Below, piece after piece: positions 1 through 9,745 of a stretch of 35,549 bases of DNA (position 1 is the first letter of the stretch; each line of letters opens with the position of its first letter). Both the position numbers and the translations under genes were made by a program. Location of the stretch: contig JAHEMR010000020.1 in NCBI GenBank assembly GCA_024643545.1, forward strand, positions 1 through 35,549, read 5' to 3'. The notes under the pieces were generated by a model. It made no database searches. It had not been told where the DNA came from and was given only the letters and a program-made list of their open reading frames with translations. The DNA is from Crocinitomicaceae bacterium. GTDB taxonomy: Bacteria > Bacteroidota > Bacteroidia > Flavobacteriales_D > Crocinitomicaceae.

Positions 1-2
1 AA

Positions 3-62
3 TTTAGAGGAGTTCGAAATGTTGATTTTTTTCTTTTTAGATTAACCCAAATTTATGCCTAG
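3..62 (+). CDS. Transposase C-terminal fragment (ISL3/ISAon1 family)
   Basis: The reading frame enters from outside the window and ends at TAG (60-62). The visible peptide is FRGVRNVDFFLFRLTQIYA. With the extra upstream residues of the right copy (SFNAKIKAFRAQ) it resembles the C-terminal end of DDE transposases of the ISL3/ISAon1 type from Bacteroidota. That identification is from memory of the family. The catalytic residues are outside the window, so activity cannot be judged. Confidence 0.7.
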   Translation, partial: FRGVRNVDFFLFRLTQIYA

Positions 63-121
63 TCCCCAGGTTTTGGTCTTGATCCAATTTATGCCTAGTC
101 CCCAGGTTTTGGTCTTGATCC
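50..121 (+). repeat. Perfect 36-bp tandem duplication at the IS end
   Basis: Bases 50-85 and 86-121 are identical. Each unit begins AATTTATGCCTAG, so it contains the end of the transposase frame with its stop codon, and ends GTCTTGATCC. The right-hand IS copy has only one unit, so the duplication is particular to the left copy, or is an assembly effect at a contig end. Confidence 0.9.
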
Positions 122-152
122 CCTAAATGATGTAAATGTGTGAGATCATTAC

Positions 153-182
153 AAAAAAAAAGTCCAGCATTTCTGCTGGACT
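153..182 (-). terminator. Intrinsic terminator of tRNA-Asn
   Basis: A 9-bp perfect stem (AGTCCAGCA at 161-169, TGCTGGACT at 174-182) with a 4-base loop is followed, reading on the minus strand, by a run of T (A on the plus strand, 153-161). It starts only four bases after the tRNA 3' end. The stem repeats part of the tRNA T-arm sequence. Confidence 0.85.
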
Positions 183-186
183 TTTG

Positions 187-260
187 CTCCCCCTGCTGGA
201 CTTGAACCAGCGACCCTCTGATTAACAGTCAGATGCTCTAACCAACTGAGCTAAGGAGGA
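187..260 (-). tRNA. tRNA-Asn (anticodon GTT)
   Basis: Read on the minus strand, the 74-base gene folds as a full cloverleaf: acceptor TCCTCCT paired with AGGGGGA (one G-U pair), D-arm AGCTCAGTTGGTTAGAGC, anticodon loop CTGTTAATC with GTT, and T-arm GCTGG-TTCAAGT-CCAGC. The discriminator base is G, as usual for tRNA-Asn in bacteria. CCA is not encoded. A -7 box lies 23 bases upstream and a strong terminator lies directly downstream, so it is a single-gene transcript. Confidence 0.95.
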
Positions 261-283
261 ATGTTGCTCTCTGATTGAGGATG

Positions 284-312
284 CAAATATAAATAAATTT
301 TTATTTAATCAA
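284..312 (-). promoter_or_regulatory. Promoter of tRNA-Asn
   Basis: On the minus strand TATATTTG (284-291) fits the Bacteroidota -7 consensus TAnnTTTG. A TTG (310-312) lies 18 bases upstream as the -33 element. The box is 23 bases from the tRNA 5' end. Confidence 0.65.
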
Positions 313-363
313 AATCAGAAATGGCAAAAAAAATCACTTTTTTTTACGCTTATTTCTAAGTGC

Positions 364-801
364 TTAAAAATCATCTTCATCCATGGTGAAGTCGTCTAAG
401 GAAGTTTCAAAAGAATCATCGTCATTATCGACTAAATCTTCTGAAAGTTCATCTTCACGTGTTGCTGGACGCAAAATATTCGATTTTGAAACATTTAAGC
501 GAATCTCAGAGCGAATGGAACCATCTTCGTGTTGAAACGCTTTTGAAAAAGGCGTGCCAATGATTTCTACCATTGCCCCACGTTTTAAAAAGTCGACAAT
601 ACGCAAGTTGGATCCTTCGCGTTTCCAAATGGTGCAGTTTACCCAAGTTGTCTTGGTTTTTACCTCACCTGTCCGCTTATCTTTCCAGTTTTTGTTGTGA
701 GCTACCGGGAAATTAATGGCAATAATGCCACGATCCATCGTTTTCATCAATGCATCTTTTCCGATGTTTCCAATTAACCTTGTTTCAAATATTGTTGCCA
801 T
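364..801 (-). CDS. ssb: Single-stranded DNA-binding protein
   Basis: This protein binds single-stranded DNA during replication, recombination and repair, and recruits partners through its acidic tip. The 145 residues show an N-terminal OB fold (about 1-105) with typical features such as GNIGKDA near the start and WVNCTIW in the middle. A short acidic linker follows, and the protein ends in MDEDDF, the DDF-type tip that SSB partners recognise. The length is on the short side but normal for Bacteroidota SSB. It follows slyD on the same strand after 87 bases that contain a separate -7 box, so it probably has its own promoter. Confidence 0.93.
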   Translation of the reverse strand: MATIFETRLIGNIGKDALMKTMDRGIIAINFPVAHNKNWKDKRTGEVKTKTTWVNCTIWKREGSNLRIVDFLKRGAMVEIIGTPFSKAFQHEDGSIRSEIRLNVSKSNILRPATREDELSEDLVDNDDDSFETSLDDFTMDEDDF

Positions 802-857
802 GAATTTGTTTTCTTTTCACTTTACAGTTCCGAAAAGTATAAAAAAATTCCGCAATA

Positions 858-865
858 CAAAGATA
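858..865 (-). promoter_or_regulatory. Possible ssb promoter -7 box
   Basis: TATCTTTG on the minus strand matches TAnnTTTG, 56 bases before the ssb start codon. I see no clear TTG at the -33 distance, so the call rests on the -7 box alone. Confidence 0.4.
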
Positions 866-888
866 ATAATCTGATTTTCTGCTAGTTC

Positions 889-1401
889 TTAGTGTTGGTG
901 ACCGTTCGGGCCATGTGCGTGTCCGTGTGCGATTTCATCTGCTGTCGCTTCACGTACTTCTAATACTTCACCTGAAAAATGCAAATCCGTTCCAGCTAAT
1001 GGGTGATTGAAGTCCATTTTTACGTTTTCTTCGTCCACTTCAACGATTTTACCACGCAATTGATTTCCATCGTTATCACTCATTGGAACCAAGGCACCAA
1101 CGTGAAACATTTGATCGTCAAATTTACCTTCCTCATCGTGGAAAATGTTCGTAGGAATCATCGCCATGTGTTGAGGATCGTGTTCACCGTATGCGTTTGC
1201 TGCGACGATGTGAAAATCGAACGAATCACCAACAGTTTTATCTGCTAAGTTTTCTTCGAATTCAGGAATTAAACTTCCAACACCATATAAAAACACAAGT
1301 GGATTCGTTTCATTTGTTTCTTCAATCTGCTCGCCAGTTGAATGATTAGATAGCTTGTATTTTAACGTAACTACCTTGTTTGCTGAAATTTGCATACTCA
1401 A
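889..1401 (-). CDS. slyD: FKBP-type peptidyl-prolyl isomerase, SlyD type
   Basis: SlyD proteins are cytoplasmic prolyl isomerases and chaperones with an inserted flap domain, and often a metal-binding tail that can deliver nickel. The 170 residues fit: FKBP half-strands at the start (VTLKYKLSN), the motif PLVFLYGVGSLIPEFEENL, an insert-in-flap region (about 70-125), then DFNHPLAGTDLHFSGEVLEV, a typical SlyD closing segment. The tail HGHAHGPNGHQH has five histidines and could bind metal. There is no signal peptide. The first codons are Met-Ser-Met, so the start may be two residues later. It lies 35 bases after speDE and is probably cotranscribed with it. Confidence 0.9.
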   Translation of the reverse strand: MSMQISANKVVTLKYKLSNHSTGEQIEETNETNPLVFLYGVGSLIPEFEENLADKTVGDSFDFHIVAANAYGEHDPQHMAMIPTNIFHDEEGKFDDQMFHVGALVPMSDNDGNQLRGKIVEVDEENVKMDFNHPLAGTDLHFSGEVLEVREATADEIAHGHAHGPNGHQH

Positions 1402-1436
1402 TTGTTTATTTAAATTCGTTTGTCGCTTCCGACTGA

Positions 1437-2720
1437 TTATTTACGTAATAATGTTTTTACAAAATTTGGTGTAGCAAAAGTCGCAAAGTGAATGTCCTCA
1501 TTGTAGTAACGCAATCCTTGGTCAGCAACAAACTGACGAATTTCGTCTATATTTTGAACGTTTTTCGGATGGCAATTCCCCTTGATTCCATACTGGAAAC
1601 TCCACATACCAGTAGGGTAGGTAGGAACAAAGAATAATCCAACCGGTGCATTGTTCTCACCGAAAATTCCTTGTAAGGTTTGATTCAATTCTGCAAATGC
1701 TTTCTCATTGAATTTTGGAGATTCTCCTTGTGCAACAAGAATTCCTTCCGCTTTTAAAGCGTTGTAACAGTTTGTGTAGAATTCAACGGAAAATAATCCT
1801 TCCGCTGGACCAACTGGATCAGAACCGTCAACAATGATAATGTCGTATTCCCCTTGTTTTGCATTCTTCACGAAAGCGATTCCGTCGTCAACGATTAATT
1901 CTAAACGTGGATCATCAAATGAAGCGGCGATTTGTGGCAAATGTACTTTACACGCCTCAATCACTTCACCATCGATTTCAACCATGGTTACTTTCTCAAT
2001 ATTGGAGTGACGCAATACTTCTCTAACAGTTCCACCGTCACCACCACCAATCACCAATACGTTTTTCGCATTGCGCAAAGTGAATAGGGAAGGATGGGAG
2101 ATCATTTCATGGTAATGGAATTCATCTTTCTCAGTTGTCATGACCATATCGTCCAATGCCAACATTTTACCGTATTTCAAAGATTCTAAAATACGAACAC
2201 GTTGAAAAGGAGATTGAACATCAACAAAAACATCTCCTGTGAAACGCAAAGACAATGCTTGATCTTCATCTTTATCTGTAAACCAAACGTTACGTGTATA
2301 GAACTCAGGATTTCTCCATTCTGCAGCTTTCTCACGCGCAGAAGAGATATCGAAATCATTGCGTTGCAATAAATTCACTGAACCACGCTTCATTTCCAAT
2401 GCTGAATAAGATTTCGCACCGAAACACTCTTTTAAATGATCAAAAGAAATCCACGCATTCATTTCTCCACACGTAAATAAATCTACTGCAGCGTAGCCAT
2501 ATTCCGGCCACGTGTGAATGGCTAAGTGACTTTCTTGGATAACTACCACACCAGAAACTCCGTATGGAGAAAAATGGTGAAATGTAGAGTTAATCACTGT
2601 TGCACCAGCTTTTTGCGCTGCTCCAACCATGTCGCGTTCAATAGCGGCCACGTCGTTCATAACGTGTGGATCACAATTCATAAATTCTACCAAAATGTGA
2701 TTTCCTAATGCTGTACTCAT
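1437..2720 (-). CDS. speE: Fused S-adenosylmethionine decarboxylase / spermidine synthase
   Basis: Two enzymes of polyamine synthesis are joined in one 427-residue chain. Residues 1-120 are a class 1b SpeD proenzyme. Ser64 in [11 protein letters not shown] is the expected self-cleavage site that becomes the pyruvoyl group, with His69 and Cys84 (LFTCGE) at the known catalytic positions. Residues from about 140 are the SpeE aminopropyltransferase: [18 protein letters not shown], the nucleotide-binding [12 protein letters not shown] and the catalytic-site [13 protein letters not shown]. The fused form can pass decarboxylated AdoMet directly to the transferase. Some class 1b SpeD homologues have become arginine or ornithine decarboxylases, but fusion to SpeE favours the AdoMet reaction. 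It leads a short operon with slyD. Confidence 0.9.
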   Translation of the reverse strand: MSTALGNHILVEFMNCDPHVMNDVAAIERDMVGAAQKAGATVINSTFHHFSPYGVSGVVVIQESHLAIHTWPEYGYAAVDLFTCGEMNAWISFDHLKECFGAKSYSALEMKRGSVNLLQRNDFDISSAREKAAEWRNPEFYTRNVWFTDKDEDQALSLRFTGDVFVDVQSPFQRVRILESLKYGKMLALDDMVMTTEKDEFHYHEMISHPSLFTLRNAKNVLVIGGGDGGTVREVLRHSNIEKVTMVEIDGEVIEACKVHLPQIAASFDDPRLELIVDDGIAFVKNAKQGEYDIIIVDGSDPVGPAEGLFSVEFYTNCYNALKAEGILVAQGESPKFNEKAFAELNQTLQGIFGENNAPVGLFFVPTYPTGMWSFQYGIKGNCHPKNVQNIDEIRQFVADQGLRYYNEDIHFATFATPNFVKTLLRK

Positions 2721-2753
2721 GCTAGATCTTATTATTTAAGTGAAAAAGTGGCG

Positions 2754-2761
2754 CAAAATTA
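2754..2761 (-). promoter_or_regulatory. Possible speDE promoter -7 box
   Basis: TAATTTTG on the minus strand fits TAnnTTTG, 33 bases before the start codon. No good TTG is seen at the -33 distance. Confidence 0.4.
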
Positions 2762-2845
2762 CGGAATTCCTAGAGATTTCTCAGTGATTCCTGTTACAAA
2801 TAATTGAAATCGATTGATTTAATACAGATTTAATCTTGGGTGGAT

Positions 2846-4954
2846 TTATTTTTTCAAAAAACGCAACTTATCCAAACTCACTTTTATACGGGCTTGACCA
2901 AAGATAACTGACAATTGTTTGCCTTTCATTTCTTCTACGATTCCAATGCGATTTGTCTGAATTAACTGCACTTGACATCCAACCTCAATCAGTTCTTGCT
3001 GATAGGTTTCTACTTTTTCTTGCTGCTTCTTCGTTGGTTTCTTTGGAGTAATCGTTTCTTGTTTTTTGATTTCCGTTTTGGACTTCTCCATTCTGAGGAA
3101 TTGTGTCAACTCTTGAAAAAGAACCGTATTCACATCCTTTTTTCTCGATTTCGCGTTGAAACGCTCAATGAATTGCAGCATTTTCTTTCCAGCTTGCAAC
3201 TGCTTGCTGTTTACCTCTGTAACTTGGTTTACTTGGGTTAAACGACTATCCAACTTAGATTCTTTGGATTCATATGCTGCTTTTGCTCGAATCGCTTCTG
3301 ACGAAACACGGTCAAACTTACGGGATTTTTCAAGGAGTTGATTGCGTTCTTTTTGTAAGGAATTCAATAAGGTATCTAATTTGACTTTGTTTTGATCCAA
3401 GCGACTTTTCGCATCCTCAATCAATTCTTTGGAAATACCATTCATTTGTGCCACTTCAAAGGTAAATGAACTTCCAGGTTGTCCAATCGAGAACTGATAT
3501 AAGGGCTGTAAGTTCTTTTCATTAAACAACATACATCCATTCTGTGCGTGCGGTAATTCACTCGCTTTCAGCTTGATATTTCCATAATGCGTGGTAATCA
3601 CTCCAAAGGATTTCAGCTGGTAAATTTGCTCGAAAAAGACTTCACCAAGTGCTCCGCCTAACTCAGGATCAGAACCTGTTCCAAATTCATCCAAAAGCAA
3701 CAAAGATTGATGGTTTGCTACTTCTAAAAAGTACTTCATCCTTTGCAAACGGTAAGAATATGTACTTAATTCATTTTCAATGGATTGATTATCTCCAATA
3801 TCGGATAAAATCGTACTAAAAAAGCACATGATACTGTTCTCTTGAACGGGAACCAAAAGTCCCGCCTGCAACATCATTTGAAGCAATCCGACTGTCTTTA
3901 ACGTGATGCTTTTTCCACCAGCATTTGGGCCTGAAATCACTAGTAAGCGAGAACTCGGACTCATAGAAACCGTTTGTGGAAAGGTTGGTTTACCGGAAGC
4001 TTGGTTAGATTTCCATAAAATAGGGTGGAAGGCATCCTTGATTTCGAATCCAGTTGTTTGTCCGATGGCAGGCAAATTCGCATTTAAATCCAATGCGAGC
4101 TTACATTTCGCATTGATAAAGTCCAGTTGAACCAACAAGACTTGATATGCTTCAATCAATGGTTTGAAATGCGCAATGGTTGACGTTAAAACTTGTAAAA
4201 TTCGGTGAATTTCCTTGCGTTCGTCGTCGAATAGGAATTCCAATTCATTATTCAAAGGAACATTGATCACTGGTTCAACGAATGTCAAACTACCAGTTTT
4301 ACTCGATCCATGGATATTCCCCGGAACTTTTCGTTTAAACGTAGACTGAACAGTTAATACGCGGCGATCATTAATGAATCCTTCAAGCGTTTCACCAAGG
4401 ACTTTATCCTTGTTATATTTCCGTAATTCTCGGTCGAAATTCCGATTGATTTGTACTCGCAACGTACGAATGCGCCCACGTATTTCTTTTAATTCTGGAG
4501 AAGCATCATCCTTGACATTTCCTGCACGGTCAAAGACTTTATCAATTTCCGTGAGAATTTCTTTCGTGAAATAAACGTCGTTTGTAAGTTCCTTTAATAA
4601 AGGATATTGAAACAAAGCTTTATCAAAAAACTGAATGATGTGATTAACTAAATCCGAAGCTTGATACAAGCGTCTAAATCCTTCGATGGGAATAACGGCT
4701 TGTTGGATTCCTAACAAGCGAATTTCTGTTTCTAATTCTTCAAAATCTAAAGCTGGAAATTTTTCACCATGAATTCGAATGGATTTAAATTCGTTCAAAC
4801 GATTCAAATCAATCCGGATTTGTTTAAAGCGATTTCCTGGAGTTAATTTCTGCGCGCGAAGTTTCGCAGTTGGACCTACACAAAATGATTCTAACCATTC
4901 GCGAATGAGTTCAAATTCTAAATCGTTTAATGTTTGTGAATCCGTTGTGTGCAT
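2846..4954 (-). CDS. mutS2: MutS2-type ATPase without Smr domain
   Basis: MutS2 proteins bind branched DNA and suppress recombination; some act on collided ribosomes. The protein shows the MutS2 core: an N-terminal clamp and lever region (about 1-310), Walker A GPNAGGKS at 342-349, Walker B LLLLDEFGTGSDPELGG, then a long charged coiled coil (about 520-650). It ends with a KOW-like segment (about 657-702). The usual MutS2 is near 780 residues and ends in an Smr nuclease domain; here the chain stops at 702 residues and no Smr sequence is present. Smr-less forms are known in Flavobacteria. The ATG lies four bases after a TAACTTTG box, which points to a leaderless mRNA. Confidence 0.88.
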   Translation of the reverse strand: MHTTDSQTLNDLEFELIREWLESFCVGPTAKLRAQKLTPGNRFKQIRIDLNRLNEFKSIRIHGEKFPALDFEELETEIRLLGIQQAVIPIEGFRRLYQASDLVNHIIQFFDKALFQYPLLKELTNDVYFTKEILTEIDKVFDRAGNVKDDASPELKEIRGRIRTLRVQINRNFDRELRKYNKDKVLGETLEGFINDRRVLTVQSTFKRKVPGNIHGSSKTGSLTFVEPVINVPLNNELEFLFDDERKEIHRILQVLTSTIAHFKPLIEAYQVLLVQLDFINAKCKLALDLNANLPAIGQTTGFEIKDAFHPILWKSNQASGKPTFPQTVSMSPSSRLLVISGPNAGGKSITLKTVGLLQMMLQAGLLVPVQENSIMCFFSTILSDIGDNQSIENELSTYSYRLQRMKYFLEVANHQSLLLLDEFGTGSDPELGGALGEVFFEQIYQLKSFGVITTHYGNIKLKASELPHAQNGCMLFNEKNLQPLYQFSIGQPGSSFTFEVAQMNGISKELIEDAKSRLDQNKVKLDTLLNSLQKERNQLLEKSRKFDRVSSEAIRAKAAYESKESKLDSRLTQVNQVTEVNSKQLQAGKKMLQFIERFNAKSRKKDVNTVLFQELTQFLRMEKSKTEIKKQETITPKKPTKKQQEKVETYQQELIEVGCQVQLIQTNRIGIVEEMKGKQLSVIFGQARIKVSLDKLRFLKK

Positions 4955-4958
4955 AAAA

Positions 4959-4966
4959 CAAAGTTA
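4959..4966 (-). promoter_or_regulatory. Promoter -7 box of mutS2, leaderless arrangement
   Basis: TAACTTTG on the minus strand is followed by four bases and then the mutS2 ATG. Transcription in this phylum usually starts a few bases after the -7 box, so the start codon would be at or very near +1. The -33 element is weak. Confidence 0.5.
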
Positions 4967-5083
4967 CTATAAATGTCTCGGTGTAACATGAATGTCCATT
5001 AAACAAAGGAAAATCAATTGAGTTCGTTTTATTTCAATAATAACATTATTGAGTTATAATTAATATTATGTTAAATAGGAATT

Positions 5084-5114
5084 TAAAGATAAAGGGACTG
5101 ACAAAACAATCCCT
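5084..5114 (-). terminator. Probable terminator after the rhodanese gene
   Basis: On the minus strand AGGGATTG pairs with CAGTCCCT (one G-U pair) around a 6-base loop, followed by TTTATCTTT. It begins eight bases after the stop codon of the rhodanese gene. Confidence 0.55.
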
Positions 5115-5122
5115 CTATTCAA

Positions 5123-5473
5123 TTAGTCCTTCCAAGAATCGTATCCACCTTCTAGGTCATATACTTTTTTGAATCCAGCTTTCTTCAAATCTTTCGCTGC
5201 ACTCGCTGATCTTCCACCTGCTGCACAATATACTAATACTTGTTTTGTCTTGTCCAATTTCTTTTCAGCTGTCGCAATGAATGATGCTGAAAAATAATCT
5301 ATGTTCACGGAACCTGCAATTTTTCCTTCTGCTACTTCCTTCGAAGTTCGAACGTCTACAATTTGTGCGGCTGGATCTTTCATTAATTTTTTAAACTCTG
5401 ATTGTGATACACGGTTCTGTGCACATGATACTGCTGACAATCCAACAAGTAGTATTGACATTAAAAATTTCAT
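5123..5473 (-). CDS. Exported rhodanese-like lipoprotein
   Basis: This is a single-domain rhodanese, a fold that carries sulfur as a persulfide on an active-site cysteine. The 116 residues begin with a lipoprotein signal (MKFLMSILLVGLSAVSCAQ; lipid-bearing Cys17). The domain holds IVDVRTSKEV, then the active loop CAAGGRS with Cys83, and ends with YDLEGGYDSW, all typical. It therefore works outside the cytoplasm, anchored in a membrane. The substrate is unknown. It is a single gene with its own terminator and a TATCTTTG box upstream. Confidence 0.88.
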   Translation of the reverse strand: MKFLMSILLVGLSAVSCAQNRVSQSEFKKLMKDPAAQIVDVRTSKEVAEGKIAGSVNIDYFSASFIATAEKKLDKTKQVLVYCAAGGRSASAAKDLKKAGFKKVYDLEGGYDSWKD

Positions 5474-5492
5474 AGGTTCTATATTTTGACAA

Positions 5493-5500
5493 CAAAGATA
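5493..5500 (-). promoter_or_regulatory. Possible promoter -7 box of the rhodanese gene
   Basis: TATCTTTG on the minus strand fits the consensus and lies 19 bases before the start codon. No clear -33 TTG is seen. Confidence 0.45.
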
Positions 5501-5604
5501 CTGATTGGATGAATCTATTTAGTAACTTGTGTTACCAAAGTCTATTTAACATAATAAAAGGTGTTGTTTTCAACTTTTGTTTAATTTCGTCCAAAATCAA
5601 CTTC

Positions 5605-6198
5605 ATGGCCATCTACTCATTTAATGGATTCGTTCCTGTGATCAAAGCATCTAGTTTCATTCACCCACAAGCTTGCGTGACGGGAAATGTCATCATTGGC
5701 GAAAACGTTTACATTGGACCCGGCGCTGCCATTCGTGGAGATTGGGGACAAATCATTATTGAAGATGGATGTAATGTGCAAGAAAACTGTACGATACATA
5801 TGTTTCCCGGGACTACTGTTCACTTGAAAAAAGGAGCGCATGTTGGTCATGGAGCCATTATCCACGGAGGAATTCTAGAAGAAAATTGTTTGATTGGCAT
5901 GAACAGCGTGATCATGGACGATGTAGTCATTGGAAAAGAATCGGTTATTGGTGCTTTGTGTTTTGTTCCAGCAAATACCAATATTCCTCCACGTAGTGTC
6001 GTTGTGGGGAATCCAGCGAAAATTGTAAAGGAAGTAAGCGATGAAATGATTCAATGGAAAACGGAAGGAACAGCATTATACCAGCAGCTTCCTGCGGATT
6101 GTCATGCCTCCCTCCTACCTTGTGAACCATTGCGCGAAATCGAAGAAAATAGACCTGTTCAAAAGCAAGATTACTTCGTTTGGCATAAAAAGAAATAA
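5605..6198 (+). CDS. paaY: Gamma-carbonic-anhydrase-like hexapeptide protein, PaaY type
   Basis: A left-handed beta-helix protein of the gamma-carbonic anhydrase/PaaY/CaiE group. PaaY is a thioesterase linked to phenylacetate breakdown; other members are annotated as carbonic anhydrases or acyltransferases. Hexapeptide repeats run from about residue 20 to 145, with the metal-site histidines in TIHMF and HVGHGAIIHGG. The C-terminal helix (TEGTALYQQLPADCH, then PCEPL) is typical of PaaY. I start at ATG 5605, which gives the family length of 197 residues; the frame is open for 32 more codons upstream, but that peptide is not family-like. No phenylacetate genes are nearby, so the true substrate is uncertain. 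Confidence 0.85.
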   Translation: MAIYSFNGFVPVIKASSFIHPQACVTGNVIIGENVYIGPGAAIRGDWGQIIIEDGCNVQENCTIHMFPGTTVHLKKGAHVGHGAIIHGGILEENCLIGMNSVIMDDVVIGKESVIGALCFVPANTNIPPRSVVVGNPAKIVKEVSDEMIQWKTEGTALYQQLPADCHASLLPCEPLREIEENRPVQKQDYFVWHKKK

Positions 6199-6221
6199 AC
6201 ATTCTCCTTTTTTGTTAACAT

Positions 6222-7891
<1,670 letters not shown>

Positions 7892-7901
7892 AAAAAAGAC
7901 T

Positions 7902-9740
7902 ATGGATCGTAATTCGGTAACCGGACTTGTATTAATTGGATTAATCCTAACGGTTTTTTCCATCATGAATCAGCCATCGGCAGATGACTACAAGAAAAAA
8001 GCAAAGGAAACAACTTCTAAAGTAGAAGCCAAAACAGTTAAAAATAAGAAAGCTGGGAACGCTGTCGCTGCGCATGCAGGATCAGAAATCACCCCGAAAC
8101 AAAAAGCACAACAAGCAAAAAAAGTTGTCGCTGGTAAAATCGTCAGCTTAGAGAACCAAAATTTGCACGTGGACTTCAACACAAAAGGTGGTATCGTTGC
8201 AGCTGTTTATTTGAAAAAATATAAGTCCTACAAAGACTTTGCAGACAAACGTGATGCAGATTTGTGTTTATTCAAAAACGGTAATGCGTACAATCAATTG
8301 GTTATTCCTGTGGGAAATCAAAAAATCCACACACGTAACTACCAGTTTGAAATCGTTAAACAAGATGCGAAATCCATCGTGTTTGAAGCACCTTTAGCAG
8401 GTGGAAAAGTTCGTCAAACCTATACTTTGAATAAAAGTTATGATTTAGATTACGTTGTTGAGTTAGTTGACTTAAAAGGTGTTACCAATGAAAATGTAAA
8501 ATTGAATTGGAAAGCTGACTACAACAAAACAGAACGTTTGTTTAGTGAGCAACGACGTGTTTCCACCGTTTGTTTCAATCAAAAGAACGAAGGACTAGAT
8601 TACCTGAGTGAGACAAGCAACGACGCTCAGGATGCAGAAGATGAAATCGAATGGGTTGCCTTTAAACAGTCTTACTTCTCATCGATTTTAAAACCGACAA
8701 ACGCTTTCCCTAAAGCTGGAACGAAATTCCGCATCAATACTTTCAAAGGAAATCAACAGAAAAGTTGGGCCTTATTGAAAGGATACAGTGCAACAATGGC
8801 ATTGGATTTCACAAATAACAAAGCATCTTTCAACTGGTTCTTTGGTCCAAATGACTATGAATTATTGAAAACCTACAACAGCAATTATGACGACATCTTA
8901 AACTTCGGTTGGGGCTTGTTCCGTTGGATAAACTTATACGCTGTTCAACCGATTTTCTCTTTACTGGTGAATTTTGGAATGAGTATCGGTATTGCTATTT
9001 TAATCCTCACATTGATTTTGAAATTGATTTTAATGCCTATCCAATGGAAGATGTTTGTTTCTTCTGTCAAAATGCGTATCCTTAAACCAGAAGTTGATGA
9101 GTTAACAGCTAAGTATCCAAAACAAGAGGATGCGATGAAAAAGCAAATGGAAATGATGAGTCTGTACAAGGAGTCAGGTGCAAGTCCATTGGCTGGTTGC
9201 GTTCCCATGTTGATTCAAATGCCAATTCTACTTGCGGTATTCCGCTTCTTCCCTGCGGCTTTTGAATTGCGTCAGCAACCATTCTTATGGGCGGAAGATC
9301 TAAGTTCATTCGATTCCATTCTAGACTTTGGATTTAGTGTTTGGCCTTATGGTGATCACGTGAGTTTATTTACCTTATTGATGGCAGGAACAACACTTGC
9401 GTATACCTTCATGAATAGCGGAAACATGCAACAGCCGCAGCAACCCGGAATGCCGAACATGAAAGTAATCATGTACATTTTCCCAATCATGATGATTTTC
9501 TTCTTCAACAATTACTCCGCTGGATTAAGTTATTACTACTTTATTTCCACATTGATTTCCATTTTAATGATGGTTGTCATCAAACGATTCTTTGTGGATG
9601 AAGAGAAATTAAAAATCAAAATGGCTGAACGAAAATCAAACAAATCGGGCAGTGAAAAAGTAAAGAAAAAATCGCGTTTCCAAGAAAAGTTGGAAGAAAT
9701 GCAACGCAAGCAACAAGAAATGATCAAAAATAAAAAATAA
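7902..9740 (+). CDS. yidC: Membrane protein insertase YidC
   Basis: YidC inserts and folds inner-membrane proteins, alone or with SecYEG. The 612 residues have the Gram-negative layout: an N-terminal membrane segment (about 5-21), a large periplasmic beta domain (about 85-330), then the conserved 60KD_IMP core with several membrane helices (about 355-580; [22 protein letters not shown], given here as its key stretch from Phe to Pro, and the conserved [12 protein letters not shown]). The tail is very lysine-rich, as expected for ribosome contact. It sits between pyrG and the transaldolase, with gaps of 10 and 5 bases. Confidence 0.97.
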   Translation: MDRNSVTGLVLIGLILTVFSIMNQPSADDYKKKAKETTSKVEAKTVKNKKAGNAVAAHAGSEITPKQKAQQAKKVVAGKIVSLENQNLHVDFNTKGGIVAAVYLKKYKSYKDFADKRDADLCLFKNGNAYNQLVIPVGNQKIHTRNYQFEIVKQDAKSIVFEAPLAGGKVRQTYTLNKSYDLDYVVELVDLKGVTNENVKLNWKADYNKTERLFSEQRRVSTVCFNQKNEGLDYLSETSNDAQDAEDEIEWVAFKQSYFSSILKPTNAFPKAGTKFRINTFKGNQQKSWALLKGYSATMALDFTNNKASFNWFFGPNDYELLKTYNSNYDDILNFGWGLFRWINLYAVQPIFSLLVNFGMSIGIAILILTLILKLILMPIQWKMFVSSVKMRILKPEVDELTAKYPKQEDAMKKQMEMMSLYKESGASPLAGCVPMLIQMPILLAVFRFFPAAFELRQQPFLWAEDLSSFDSILDFGFSVWPYGDHVSLFTLLMAGTTLAYTFMNSGNMQQPQQPGMPNMKVIMYIFPIMMIFFFNNYSAGLSYYYFISTLISILMMVVIKRFFVDEEKLKIKMAERKSNKSGSEKVKKKSRFQEKLEEMQRKQQEMIKNKK

Positions 9741-9745
9741 GACCC

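Larger units (their letters stand above)
1..123 (+). mobile_element. End of an ISL3/ISAon1-type insertion sequence, left copy
   Basis: This segment is the 3' part of an insertion sequence whose body lies outside the window. It holds the last 19 codons of a transposase and then about 60 bases of non-coding end. Bases 1-85 reappear as an exact reverse complement at the right end of the window. The shared sequence stops at GGGATC (base 123 here, base 35429 there), which I take as the outer end of the element. The IS assignment rests on the C-terminal peptide, which resembles the ISL3/ISAon1 transposases common in Bacteroidota. The other end and the target-site duplication are not visible. Confidence 0.75.

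Noticed and set aside
5509..5604. N-terminal extension of the PaaY-like protein
   Set aside because: The extra 32 residues are not family-like and overlap the promoter region of the divergent rhodanese gene; the ATG at 5605 gives the normal length.
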